Shown: positions 7,981 through 14,797 of the stretch, in pieces | Numbering within the stretch: the first letter of the stretch is position 1 | How the letters are laid out: each line of letters begins with the position of its first letter | Source: Azoarcus sp. | GTDB lineage: Bacteria > Pseudomonadota > Gammaproteobacteria > Burkholderiales > Rhodocyclaceae | Length of the DNA: 17,158 nt | Assembly: GCA_031268685.1 (NCBI GenBank) | Contig: JAIRWW010000112.1 | Span: 1-17,158, forward strand | Direction: 5' to 3' | Translations under genes and position numbers: made by a program | The notes under the pieces: model-generated | The model's input: only the letters and a program-made list of their open reading frames with translations | What the model was told of the DNA's origin: nothing | The model's database searches: none

Positions 7981-9243
7981 ATGACAATACTCAAACAGAA
8001 TCATGTCTTATACATCGTATTCTTGGCGCTGCTGTTGGCGACAGCGACAACAGTGCTGCCGTCCGCGCACGCGGCAGACTGCGACTACAGCCCCCAAGAG
8101 AATGAAACGACGCCACCCGCACACATGGCGGACTGGCTGCTGGCCGCGCCCACCCCGAGAGTCTCGCCTGGGCAGGCATTCGAAATCGTCGTAAGCGGCG
8201 AGCCGGGCGAAGCAGGCTGGCCGTCCCATTTACCCGCATTTATCGAGCTACGCGGCAATTGCCCGCGCGTAGCGCTGGAACTAACGGCGATAGGCACTCC
8301 CGGCCCGTCGAGGCAACGCTATTTGGGCAGTTGGCCCATCGAAGCCATAGGCATAGCCAGACTGGCGCTTGCCGATGCGGCCAATGCCAGCCTGCTGCTC
8401 GAAACGGCGTCGGCATCCATCGCCGACTCCCGGCCCGAAGATGAGCAGGCCGAAAACGCCGCAACGGCGCAGACCGCCATCAACCCCGACCTCATTTCAC
8501 CCGCCGACGCGGCAAACACCATCGCCGAGCCGACGGCGCTGGACTTCCATGAACCCATGTACATCGTCTTCGGCGGCAAAAATCCGAAATCGGCGCGCTA
8601 CCAACTCAGCTTCCGCTACCGTCTGTTCGATACCCAGGGCATAGTCGCCCAAAACCTGCCGGTGACACAGGGGCTCTACTTCGCCTTCACCCAGACCTCG
8701 ATGTGGGATCTCGAATCCGAATCCAAGCCATTCCGCGACACCAGCTTCCGCCCATCGCTATTCTTTCAGTGGAAAGCCATCAACCCGCCCCTTGGCGACT
8801 CCCTGGCGCTGGCCGGAGGCTACGAGCACGAATCCAACGGTCGCGACGGGCTGGATTCGCGCAGCATCGACACATGGTTTGCCAGCGCCAAGCTGCGCTA
8901 TCACCTGCCCGACGGCAAGACCTACATCGGCGTCGAGCCAAAGATATGGCACTACATAGACAAAAGCGACAACGCCGACATCCCCCGCTACCGCGGCTAC
9001 GGCCAACTCGGACTGCGCATCGGGCGCGATTCCGCCCTGATGCTCACCGCCATCCTGCGCCGCGGCACCGCCGGCGTCGGCAGCACCCAACTCGATCTAT
9101 CCTACCCAATACGGAAAAGCATCTTCTCGGGCGTAGGCACGTTCATTCACTTGCAGTATTCCAACGGGTATGGGCAGACCATGCTCGAATACAAGGAGTC
9201 GCACCACCCGCAATTCAGGCTCGGCGTGTCGCTGGTGCGCTGA
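7981..9243 (+). CDS. pldA: outer-membrane phospholipase A (OMPLA)
   Basis: PldA is a 12-stranded outer-membrane beta-barrel that hydrolyses phospholipids misplaced in the outer leaflet, dimerising with calcium. A signal peptide ends at about residue 31 (SAHA, then ADCDY). Residues 32-190 form an extra periplasmic region not found in the 289-residue E. coli enzyme but usual, to my knowledge, in betaproteobacterial members. The barrel starts near HEPMYIVFGG. The catalytic motif YEHESNG gives H283 and S285, aligning without gaps to E. coli H142 and S144. The third residue, N156 in E. coli, is D297 here (SRSID for SRSWN). LSYPI and YSNGYGQTMLEY near the C-terminus are family hallmarks, and the chain ends in LVR rather than an aromatic residue. 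The start is the first ATG; its Shine-Dalgarno is weak (GACGAG). Confidence 0.93.
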   Translation: MTILKQNHVLYIVFLALLLATATTVLPSAHAADCDYSPQENETTPPAHMADWLLAAPTPRVSPGQAFEIVVSGEPGEAGWPSHLPAFIELRGNCPRVALELTAIGTPGPSRQRYLGSWPIEAIGIARLALADAANASLLLETASASIADSRPEDEQAENAATAQTAINPDLISPADAANTIAEPTALDFHEPMYIVFGGKNPKSARYQLSFRYRLFDTQGIVAQNLPVTQGLYFAFTQTSMWDLESESKPFRDTSFRPSLFFQWKAINPPLGDSLALAGGYEHESNGRDGLDSRSIDTWFASAKLRYHLPDGKTYIGVEPKIWHYIDKSDNADIPRYRGYGQLGLRIGRDSALMLTAILRRGTAGVGSTQLDLSYPIRKSIFSGVGTFIHLQYSNGYGQTMLEYKESHHPQFRLGVSLVR

Positions 9244-9324
9244 AACTGCCGCTTTGCATCCATGAATTTCGGAGAGGCTTCATTGCCTGCCCCTTTCGTG
9301 GCATCGTCGCCTCAGCTTCGCTTG

Positions 9325-9489
9325 AACTTCCAGGCAATGGGCAATCTCACTAGGGCTATCGCCACGTTCCAGCGCTACATGGCGCTTAACCTGCTGCTGC
9401 GGCACCCCAACAACAAGCACTCACTGCGCGTGCGGCGAAAGATCGCCGCCTGGGACGACGATTTCCTCGCCAGCATCATATCTTCATAA
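9325..9489 (+). pseudogene. relic of a transposase C-terminus, probably ISAs1 family
   Basis: About 55 codons ending at a TAA (9487-9489) encode a peptide resembling the C-terminal end of ISAs1 and H-repeat type transposases: a helix with MALNLLLRHPNN, a basic stretch SLRVRRK, then WDDDFLASII. The catalytic DDE core is absent, so it cannot be functional. The frame can be read from an ATG at 9262, but there is no Shine-Dalgarno and residues 1-20 look unrelated. The sequence gattgccctg at 9519-9528 might belong to the old terminal inverted repeat. I see no matching left end between 9244 and 9325. The family assignment rests on remembered consensus and is moderate. Confidence 0.5.
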
Positions 9490-9640
9490 GCCACAGACTC
9501 GACAAGCAGCGTTCACCCGATTGCCCTGTTTCACTTCTCACCACACATTGCAAATACTAATGATTCGTGTTAAATATATCAATCAACCCCTTCCAGGCCC
9601 GATTCCTGCCACACATCAAAAATGGCACAAGGAAAAAACA
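9490..9640 (+). promoter_or_regulatory. upstream region of the iron operon with a weak Fur-box candidate
   Basis: Together with the relic to its left this makes 397 bases (9244-9640) without an intact gene. AATACTAATGATTCGTGTT at 9553-9571 matches 10 of 19 positions of the Fur consensus, mostly in the left half, which is marginal. It lies about 70 bases before the DUF3649 start, a reasonable place for Fur control of an iron gene. The Shine-Dalgarno AAGGAA (9629-9634) sits six bases before the ATG at 9641. No confident -10/-35 pair was found. Confidence 0.3.
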
Positions 9641-9958
9641 ATGAAAACATTGGACTTGCTCATCGCCAACCCATCTGCCCGGCATCGAATCAAGGTCGGC
9701 CTGCGCACCGGGCTTGCTGCTTTCGGCGGCTACGGCCTGGCACTGCTTGGCGCGGCGGCGTTCGCGGCGGGGTTGCCGTTTGATTCCCGGCCCGACGCCG
9801 TTTCGCTGGCGATCATGATCGGTTTCGTGCTGCAACTCATCGCCATCATCTGGGTTTTCGCCGCCGCCACCATCGGACGCGCCACGCTCGGGCTGGCAAT
9901 TCCGGCGGCCCTTTTCGGCCTGTGGCTATTGTTGCTCAAGGCGATGCAAACTTCATGA
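9641..9958 (+). CDS. DUF3649 family small membrane protein (iron-uptake operon)
   Basis: A 105-residue inner-membrane protein with three predicted helices, about residues 23-44, 54-77 and 81-99, and a short polar N-terminus. Size, topology and position directly before a PepSY-TM gene and a DUF3325 gene match the DUF3649 family, often annotated as an iron-transporter accessory protein in betaproteobacteria. The biochemical role is unknown. I chose the ATG at 9641 because AAGGAA lies six bases upstream; the frame is open to an ATG at 9521, but that extension is polar, lacks a ribosome site and does not resemble the family. Its TGA overlaps the next ATG as ATGA, so the two are translationally coupled. 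Confidence 0.82.
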   Translation: MKTLDLLIANPSARHRIKVGLRTGLAAFGGYGLALLGAAAFAAGLPFDSRPDAVSLAIMIGFVLQLIAIIWVFAAATIGRATLGLAIPAALFGLWLLLLKAMQTS

Positions 9959-12093
9959 CTACATTCGATCAAGCGCGCCCCTTGCGCCAGTCAATGAGTT
10001 GGCTGCACACTTGGTCGGGGCTGTTGCTGGGCTGGTTGCTGTTCGCCATTTTCGTGACGGGCACGCTTTCCTATTTCCGCAATGAAATCACCTTCTGGAT
10101 GCAGCCGGAACTGCATAGCGCCCAAGTAGTGCCGACAGAGCAAATCGCCTTTGTCCGCGCCCTCGCCCTGCTGGCGCGCGAAGCGCCCGACGCCCAGCAA
10201 TGGTCGCTCACCCTGCCCAGCCCGCGCAATCCGACGCTCGGGCTGAGTTGGCAACAAGCTTCAGCAGCGGAAAACAGTCAGACTTCCCCCGGTGCGACGC
10301 GCGAACGGGGCGTCAGAGGCGCGGCGGCGGCGGACTCGGCAGAGGCAAACCGCGCGCCTTCCAATGACATGGCGCGCGAGCGCCCAAACCGGAGAGAAGC
10401 GCGCGGCGAGAACGGCGCGCGACGGGAAGGCCGCTGGCGCGAGCGGGGCGCGGAAGGCGCGCAATCGCCAGATTCGGCAACGGGAAACCGCCCGGCTTTC
10501 GATGGCGCGGCGCGTGAACGCTCCACCAGAAACGAAACGCGCGGCAGAGCAAACGGCGCACAATCGCCAGAAACGGCAACGGAAAACCGCCCAGCTTCCG
10601 ATGGCGTGGCGCGTGAACGCCCCAGCAGAAACGAAACGCGCGGCAGAGCAAACGACGCGCAATCGCCGGAAACGGGACAGCAAACGGACGCAGGGCAACA
10701 ACGTCCAGGCGCTGGCGCACGAGGCCAGGGACAAGGCGGCGGCGGGCATCGCGGCCCGCGCCTCATGCTAGACCCGGCGAGCGGCGGCAAGCTCGAAGGA
10801 CGCCCCACGGCAGGCGGCAATTTCCTCTACCGCTTCCATTTCGAGCTTTACGGCATGGATCGCACCTGGGCGCGCTGGATCGTCGGCATTGCCACAGTGC
10901 TCATGTTCGTGGCGCTGGTGAGCGGTGTCATCGTCCATCGCCGTATTTTCAAGGATTTTTTCACCTTTCGTACCGGCAAAGGCAAGCGATCCTGGCTGGA
11001 CGCGCACAATGCAAGCAGCGTGCTATCGCTGCCGTTCCATATCATCATCACGTTTTCGGGCCTGGTGCTGTTCGGCAACATGATGATGCCCACCGCATTT
11101 CAAGCCGCCTACCGGGGCGACACTGAAGCATCATATTTCAGGGAAATGCGCGCGCGCATGGCGCCTTCTGACATGCCCGAAGCTTCGGGCGAATCTGCCC
11201 CTCTGATAACCGGTCTTGCCACACTCATTGCGCAAGCACAGGAGACTTGGGGCGGCGCGCGCGTGGGCAGCATCACCATCACCCACCCCGGCGACCGCAA
11301 TGCGGTGATCGAACTGCGCCAGATGAACTCCCCCAGTATCGCAAAAGGCGGACGCATTGTTCCCGCACTGCGCTTCAATGGCGCGACTGGCGAACCGCTT
11401 GCCACCCCCGCCCTACCCGAACAGAACGCCGTACAAATAGTCAGCAACGTGCTCAACCAATTGCACCGGGGCTTCTTCGCCACACCCGTGCCGCGCTGGC
11501 TGCTGTTCCTCTCCGGCATCGGCGGCTCGCTGATGGTCGCCAGCGGCATGGTCATGTGGACTGTTGCGCGCGCCCGGAAAACGGCCAAATCGGCGCGCGC
11601 GCCATGGGGGCATCGTCTGGTCGAAGTGCTGAACATTGCGGCAATCGCAGGTCTCATGGCTGCCATCGCCATTCACTTCTGGGCCAACCGCCTGATTCCC
11701 GCCGACCTGCCCACGCGCGCCGACTGGGAAATCCGCGCCTTCTTCATCGCCTGGGCCGTCACGCTCGTTCATGCCGCCCTGCGTCGCCCCAAGGCGGCAT
11801 GGGTCGAACAACTTGCCTGCGCGGGCGCACTGACCGCGCTGTTGCCGCTCGTCAATGCGGTCACGGGTGGACTCTCGCTGCCCGCCAGCATCGAGCGGGG
11901 GCTTGGCTTGCTTGCAGGCTTCGACCTCTGCGCCCTGGTCTTTGGCATAGGGATGCTTTATGCCGCATACAAAGTTCACCGCCATACTCCGCGCACACGC
12001 ATCGTCTCGTCCCCGCCCGAGGAAAAGCCCGGCCCCGGTACTGAAACGGAAACCGACGCGCCACCATCCGAAGCCATGGAGGAAGCAGCATGA
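9955..12093 (+). CDS. PepSY-TM family membrane protein, probable ferrisiderophore reductase
   Basis: A 712-residue inner-membrane protein of the PepSY_TM family. Relatives such as FoxB of Pseudomonas are haem-bearing reductases that help release iron from siderophores at the inner membrane. Predicted helices: about 19-41, 306-327, 351-376, 518-540, 560-578, 592-608 and two more before residue 670. Histidines in or near helices that could bind haem include H18 (LHTWSG), H328, H351, H362, H574 and H606; which ones do so is not known. The first periplasmic loop (about 45-300) is expanded by an Arg- and Gly-rich repeat array at 118-240 followed by a Gly/Gln stretch. The start at 9955 overlaps the DUF3649 stop; an earlier in-frame ATG at 9922 lies inside that gene. 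Its stop overlaps the DUF3325 start as ATGA. Confidence 0.85.
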   Translation: MTTFDQARPLRQSMSWLHTWSGLLLGWLLFAIFVTGTLSYFRNEITFWMQPELHSAQVVPTEQIAFVRALALLAREAPDAQQWSLTLPSPRNPTLGLSWQQASAAENSQTSPGATRERGVRGAAAADSAEANRAPSNDMARERPNRREARGENGARREGRWRERGAEGAQSPDSATGNRPAFDGAARERSTRNETRGRANGAQSPETATENRPASDGVARERPSRNETRGRANDAQSPETGQQTDAGQQRPGAGARGQGQGGGGHRGPRLMLDPASGGKLEGRPTAGGNFLYRFHFELYGMDRTWARWIVGIATVLMFVALVSGVIVHRRIFKDFFTFRTGKGKRSWLDAHNASSVLSLPFHIIITFSGLVLFGNMMMPTAFQAAYRGDTEASYFREMRARMAPSDMPEASGESAPLITGLATLIAQAQETWGGARVGSITITHPGDRNAVIELRQMNSPSIAKGGRIVPALRFNGATGEPLATPALPEQNAVQIVSNVLNQLHRGFFATPVPRWLLFLSGIGGSLMVASGMVMWTVARARKTAKSARAPWGHRLVEVLNIAAIAGLMAAIAIHFWANRLIPADLPTRADWEIRAFFIAWAVTLVHAALRRPKAAWVEQLACAGALTALLPLVNAVTGGLSLPASIERGLGLLAGFDLCALVFGIGMLYAAYKVHRHTPRTRIVSSPPEEKPGPGTETETDAPPSEAMEEAA
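10306..10674 (+). repeat. 99-bp tandem repeats encoding an Arg-rich periplasmic array
   Basis: Unit A (10444-10542) and unit B (10543-10641) are adjacent 99-base repeats of high identity, followed by a truncated unit C from 10642 (about 33 bases). A more diverged unit lies at 10306-10404, separated by a 39-base spacer. Each unit encodes 33 residues patterned GRANGAQSPET-ENRPASDG-ARERPSRNETR. Because 99 is a multiple of three, copy number can change without shifting the frame. The conserved PepSY_TM core does not need this segment. Confidence 0.88.
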
Positions 12094-12377
12094 ATCTCTT
12101 GTGCCTTGCATTGTGTTTCTGGGGATTCGCGGCTATCAGCGCCAGCATGGAGCGCCACGCCAAGGATATTTTCGCCGCCGCCGGTTCTCCCCGCACCCGC
12201 CGCCTGCGCCTGCTGGCCGGTTACGCCTTGCTGGCGCTGGCACTTCCCCCGGCCATCGTCGAACACGGTCTTTCCATCGGGATAGCCGCCTGGTTCGGCT
12301 TCCTGGCTATTGCCTCGACTGCGCTTGCACTGATATTGAATTGGCGGCCAAGTATCCTGCGCTGGGCTTTGAGATGA
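12090..12377 (+). CDS. DUF3325 family small membrane protein
   Basis: A 95-residue membrane protein with three likely helices (about residues 2-19, 37-58 and 62-84) and a basic loop after the first. It begins MNLLCLALCFWGFAAIS with the pattern SMERH just after helix 1, as I recall for DUF3325 proteins, which close DUF3649-PepSY operons. No enzymatic motif is seen; a subunit or stabilising role for the PepSY reductase is an inference from the neighbourhood. The ATG lies within the ATGA overlap with the PepSY stop, and GGAGGAAGCAGC immediately upstream supplies a good ribosome-binding site. Confidence 0.82.
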   Translation: MNLLCLALCFWGFAAISASMERHAKDIFAAAGSPRTRRLRLLAGYALLALALPPAIVEHGLSIGIAAWFGFLAIASTALALILNWRPSILRWALR

Positions 12378-12417
12378 TCGCAACGGCAACGGTTTCCGCC
12401 GCCGGAATGGCAGGCAA

Positions 12418-12449
12418 ATCCTGAAAACATGCAGTCAGGATCTATTTTT
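12418..12449 (+). terminator. candidate rho-independent terminator of the DUF3649-PepSY-DUF3325 operon
   Basis: ATCCTGA (12418-12424) and TCAGGAT (12435-12441) form a 7-bp stem with a 10-base loop, followed by CTA and T5 (12445-12449). It lies 40 bases after the DUF3325 stop. The T-run overlaps the last codons of the convergent cardiolipin synthase gene. The loop is long and the T-run short, so efficiency is uncertain. Confidence 0.5.
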
Positions 12450-13659
12450 CCGCACTGGCGTCTCCACGAACGTAGTCGCTATACCCAGCCACCCCCGTGG
12501 CAAACCGTACCGCCTGATAGGCCAGCCAGCAGAGCACGCGGCGCATTCTCGGTAGTTTCGCCCAATCCTCGCGGCACAGTTCTTTCGCCCCTTCCTGTAT
12601 CGCGGCGCGCAGACTCGCCGCCAAGGTAACGGCAAATCCAGCGTCATCCACAGCAACATTGGCTTCACGCGCCATCAGCAGGCTGAACGGATCGATGTTG
12701 CTCGACCCCACCGTCGCCCAACGATCGTCGATCACAGCAACCTTGGCATGCAGGACGCTGCGCCGATACTCGAAGATGCGTATGCCTTTTCCGAGAAACA
12801 AGGGATAAAGAGCGCGCGTGGCATATTGCATCACTGGGTGATCGGCAAGCCCCTGGAGAAGCAGTGTGACTTTCACCCCGCGCGCCGCGGCATCGAGCAA
12901 AACATGGCGAAAGCGGCGGCCTGGGAAAAAATAGGCATTGGCTATCAGAATTTCGCTGTCGGCGTGGGCAATAGCATCGAGATAGGCGTTTTCAATATCA
13001 TTGCGGTGGCGCAGGTTGTCGCGCACCAGAAAAGCCGCACGAACATCGCCAGCTGGCCATGCGACCGCCTCTGCCCTGCCCTGCCCGCGCATGCGGCGAC
13101 GCAGGCTGGCCCATGCTACTTGACGCCAAAGGCGGCGAGATGCGCCGAGTATGGAATCAAGCAATGCGCCTTCGATGCGTACAGCATAATCGTAGCGGGG
13201 ATGCTCAGGCGCTTCGGCATCGAAATCGTCGACGATGTTGATGCCCCCGACGAATGCCGCCCGACCATCGATCACTGCCACCTTGCAATGCAGGCGACGC
13301 AGCCGTCGGCTGCGTATCGACAACATGCGCCATTCGCGCCGGAAAATCAGTACCTCGACCCCGGCGGAAACCAGGCGATCAAGTAAATCGCGCATAAAGG
13401 CGCGTCCGCCAAAACCGTCAACCAACAGCCGCACCGTGACTCCGCGCCCGGCGGCGCGCAACAGAGCATCGGCAATGCGCCGCCCGGTAGCGTCAGAAGC
13501 AAAAATATAGGTCTGGAGCAGTACTTCCCGGTTTGCGCCATCAATTGCCGCTTCCAGGGCGGGAAAGTAGGCTTGGCCATTTTCCAGCAAGGTAATCGCA
13601 TTGCCTTCGATCCACTTGCGCCCGAGCCTGTTACGGGCACGGTCGGATATCGCCCTCAC
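12442..13659 (-). CDS. clsB: cardiolipin synthase, ClsB-like phospholipase D family protein
   Basis: A 405-residue protein with two HKD motifs of the phospholipase D superfamily: H124-K126-D131 (HCKVAVIDG, then FVGGIN) and H304-K306-D311 (HAKVAVIDD, then VGSSNIDPFS). ClsB condenses phosphatidylglycerol with another phospholipid to make cardiolipin and has 413 residues in E. coli. The N-terminal WIEGNAITLLENGQAYFPAL matches ClsB-type enzymes, and there is no N-terminal transmembrane pair as in ClsA. I chose the GTG at 13659 because AAGGAG lies eight bases upstream and the resulting length fits; the frame is open to an ATG at 13845, but the extra residues are Arg/Cys-rich and unlike the family. 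It converges on the iron operon and is separated from ompA by a terminator, so it is probably transcribed on its own. Confidence 0.93.
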   Translation of the reverse strand: MRAISDRARNRLGRKWIEGNAITLLENGQAYFPALEAAIDGANREVLLQTYIFASDATGRRIADALLRAAGRGVTVRLLVDGFGGRAFMRDLLDRLVSAGVEVLIFRREWRMLSIRSRRLRRLHCKVAVIDGRAAFVGGINIVDDFDAEAPEHPRYDYAVRIEGALLDSILGASRRLWRQVAWASLRRRMRGQGRAEAVAWPAGDVRAAFLVRDNLRHRNDIENAYLDAIAHADSEILIANAYFFPGRRFRHVLLDAAARGVKVTLLLQGLADHPVMQYATRALYPLFLGKGIRIFEYRRSVLHAKVAVIDDRWATVGSSNIDPFSLLMAREANVAVDDAGFAVTLAASLRAAIQEGAKELCREDWAKLPRMRRVLCWLAYQAVRFATGVAGYSDYVRGDASAEK

Positions 13660-13929
13660 CCCTTGTGCTCCTTTTCCGCAAGCTTCGCCTATTTTCTTGA
13701 GAGACCAACATCCAGAAAATAAGCGACGACGCCTTCCACCGCCACGGCATGATTTTTTGCCGCCAAAATCAGATGGGCTGCATTTTCGATACCGGTTCGC
13801 GGAAAACCGACTTCGTCCAGATGCGTCACGGCATGTGCGCTGCAATCAGCTTGCGCTTCACTCCGCCCGCTGTGATCTTGCTTACGCCGAGGCTTTCACC
13901 AACAGCTGTGCGCACACCCCAGGTACACC
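13660..13929. other. region upstream of cls; short minus-strand open frame, no confident gene
   Basis: Between the cls start and the ompA terminator I find no confident gene. On the minus strand a frame open from 13895 to a TAG at 13689-13691 includes a possible GTG start at 13829 and would end in a protein-like sequence of 46 residues (PRTGIENAAHLILAAKNH, then AYFLDVGLSRK), 29 bases before the cls start. It has no Shine-Dalgarno and its third codon positions are much less GC-rich than those of neighbouring genes. It may be a relic, a leader peptide or chance. The cls promoter should be here, but no strong -10/-35 pair was recognised. Confidence 0.35.
13668..13673 (-). promoter_or_regulatory. 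Shine-Dalgarno AAGGAG deciding the GTG start of cls
   Basis: On the minus strand AAGGAG is followed by eight bases and then GTG (13657-13659). No comparable site precedes the upstream ATG at 13845. Confidence 0.8.
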
Positions 13930-13957
13930 AAAAAAAGCCCTGCCGAAGCAGGGCTTT
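13930..13957 (-). terminator. rho-independent terminator of the ompA-like gene
   Basis: On the minus strand AAAGCCCTGC, loop TTCG and GCAGGGCTTT form a 10-bp stem with a stable UUCG-type tetraloop; the message then continues in a T7 run (A7 at 13930-13936 on the plus strand). It begins 21 bases after the stop of the OmpA-like gene. Confidence 0.93.
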
Positions 13958-13978
13958 CCGGAAACGGATGACCTGAAA

Positions 13979-14698
13979 TCACTTGGTACCGATGATTTCG
14001 ATATCTACGCGGCGATCCGGTTGCAGGCACTCGATGAGGTCCTTGCGCCCCCGGACGCTGGCGCACTGCGTTCCAGTCACGGGCTGAGCCCTGCCTTTGC
14101 CTTCAGTGTAGATGCGAGAGGCGTCAATACCCCTCGTGACCAGATAGCTCTTCACCGCAGCGGCGCGACGTTCGGAGAGGCGCTGATTGTAGACGTCGGA
14201 ACCAAGGCGATCACTATGGCCCGTGACGATGACGACTTCGAGTTGAAGCTGGCTTGCCTGAGTGGCAACGTCGTCGAGAGCAGTACGGCCATCAGGCTTA
14301 AGCAGGGCCTGATCGAAGTCGAACAGGAAGTCGGCATTCAGCCTGACTTTTTCCTGGCCGACAACACGTTGTTCCGGTTGAACAGCGATCTCCTCGACGG
14401 GATCGGGGGCTGCGACAACGGCGGGTTCGCACTTGTCTTTTGGCACGATATCGCTGTCGCATCCGCATCCGACCGGAAATTCGCCGGCTGGCGCGGTTTC
14501 GGCTGCGGCAGGCGTCCAATAGCCGGTACGCCAGCACAGGTCGGTACCGTTGCGGGAGACGACATTGCGGCTGTCGATTACATAGGGAATCTCACCCTGG
14601 CCGTCGACGACGACGTCTTGCGCGAAAGCGGTGGAAGCGGACAGGCCGATCGAGGCAATAGCGGCCAGCGCGAACAGCTTCTGGTTGTATTTGGTCAT
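13979..14698 (-). CDS. OmpA-family outer-membrane protein with C-terminal peptidoglycan-binding domain
   Basis: A 239-residue exported protein. The signal peptide ends at AFA, residue 26, before QDVV. A variable region of about 90 residues (C55, C78, C80 and C90; CWRTGYWTP) is too short for the eight-stranded OmpA barrel. From about residue 118 the OmpA C-terminal domain begins: FDFDQALLKPDG, TGHSDRLGSDVYNQRLSERRA, then RRVDIEI. D163 and R178 match the diaminopimelate-binding pair of E. coli OmpA (D271 and R286) in spacing, so it should tether the outer membrane to peptidoglycan. C212 and C224 sit where E. coli OmpA has its disulphide. The ATG follows GAGGAA five bases upstream. The 99-base gap to the amidohydrolase gene and its own strong terminator suggest a separate, highly expressed transcript. 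Such short OmpA proteins are typical of betaproteobacteria. Confidence 0.92.
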   Translation of the reverse strand: MTKYNQKLFALAAIASIGLSASTAFAQDVVVDGQGEIPYVIDSRNVVSRNGTDLCWRTGYWTPAAAETAPAGEFPVGCGCDSDIVPKDKCEPAVVAAPDPVEEIAVQPEQRVVGQEKVRLNADFLFDFDQALLKPDGRTALDDVATQASQLQLEVVIVTGHSDRLGSDVYNQRLSERRAAAVKSYLVTRGIDASRIYTEGKGRAQPVTGTQCASVRGRKDLIECLQPDRRVDIEIIGTK

Positions 14699-14797
14699 GG
14701 TTTCCTCAGTGGTGAAGGGCGAGACAATGCCGCAGAAACTGTGCCGAACAACTTGTCCGTTATTCAGCGGAGTCTGACGAACAGAAATTCAACTCAA

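Noticed and set aside
9521..9640. Longer DUF3649 start at an ATG at 9521
   Set aside because: The extra residues are polar with no ribosome site, while the ATG at 9641 has AAGGAA at proper distance.
10306..10674. Possible CRISPR-like array
   Set aside because: The units are contiguous 99-bp coding repeats without unique spacers; no CRISPR elsewhere in the window.
10261..10820. Long minus-strand frames opposite the PepSY repeat array, seen in several phases
   Set aside because: They are the reverse reading of the 99-bp repeats, so their own repetitiveness is secondary.
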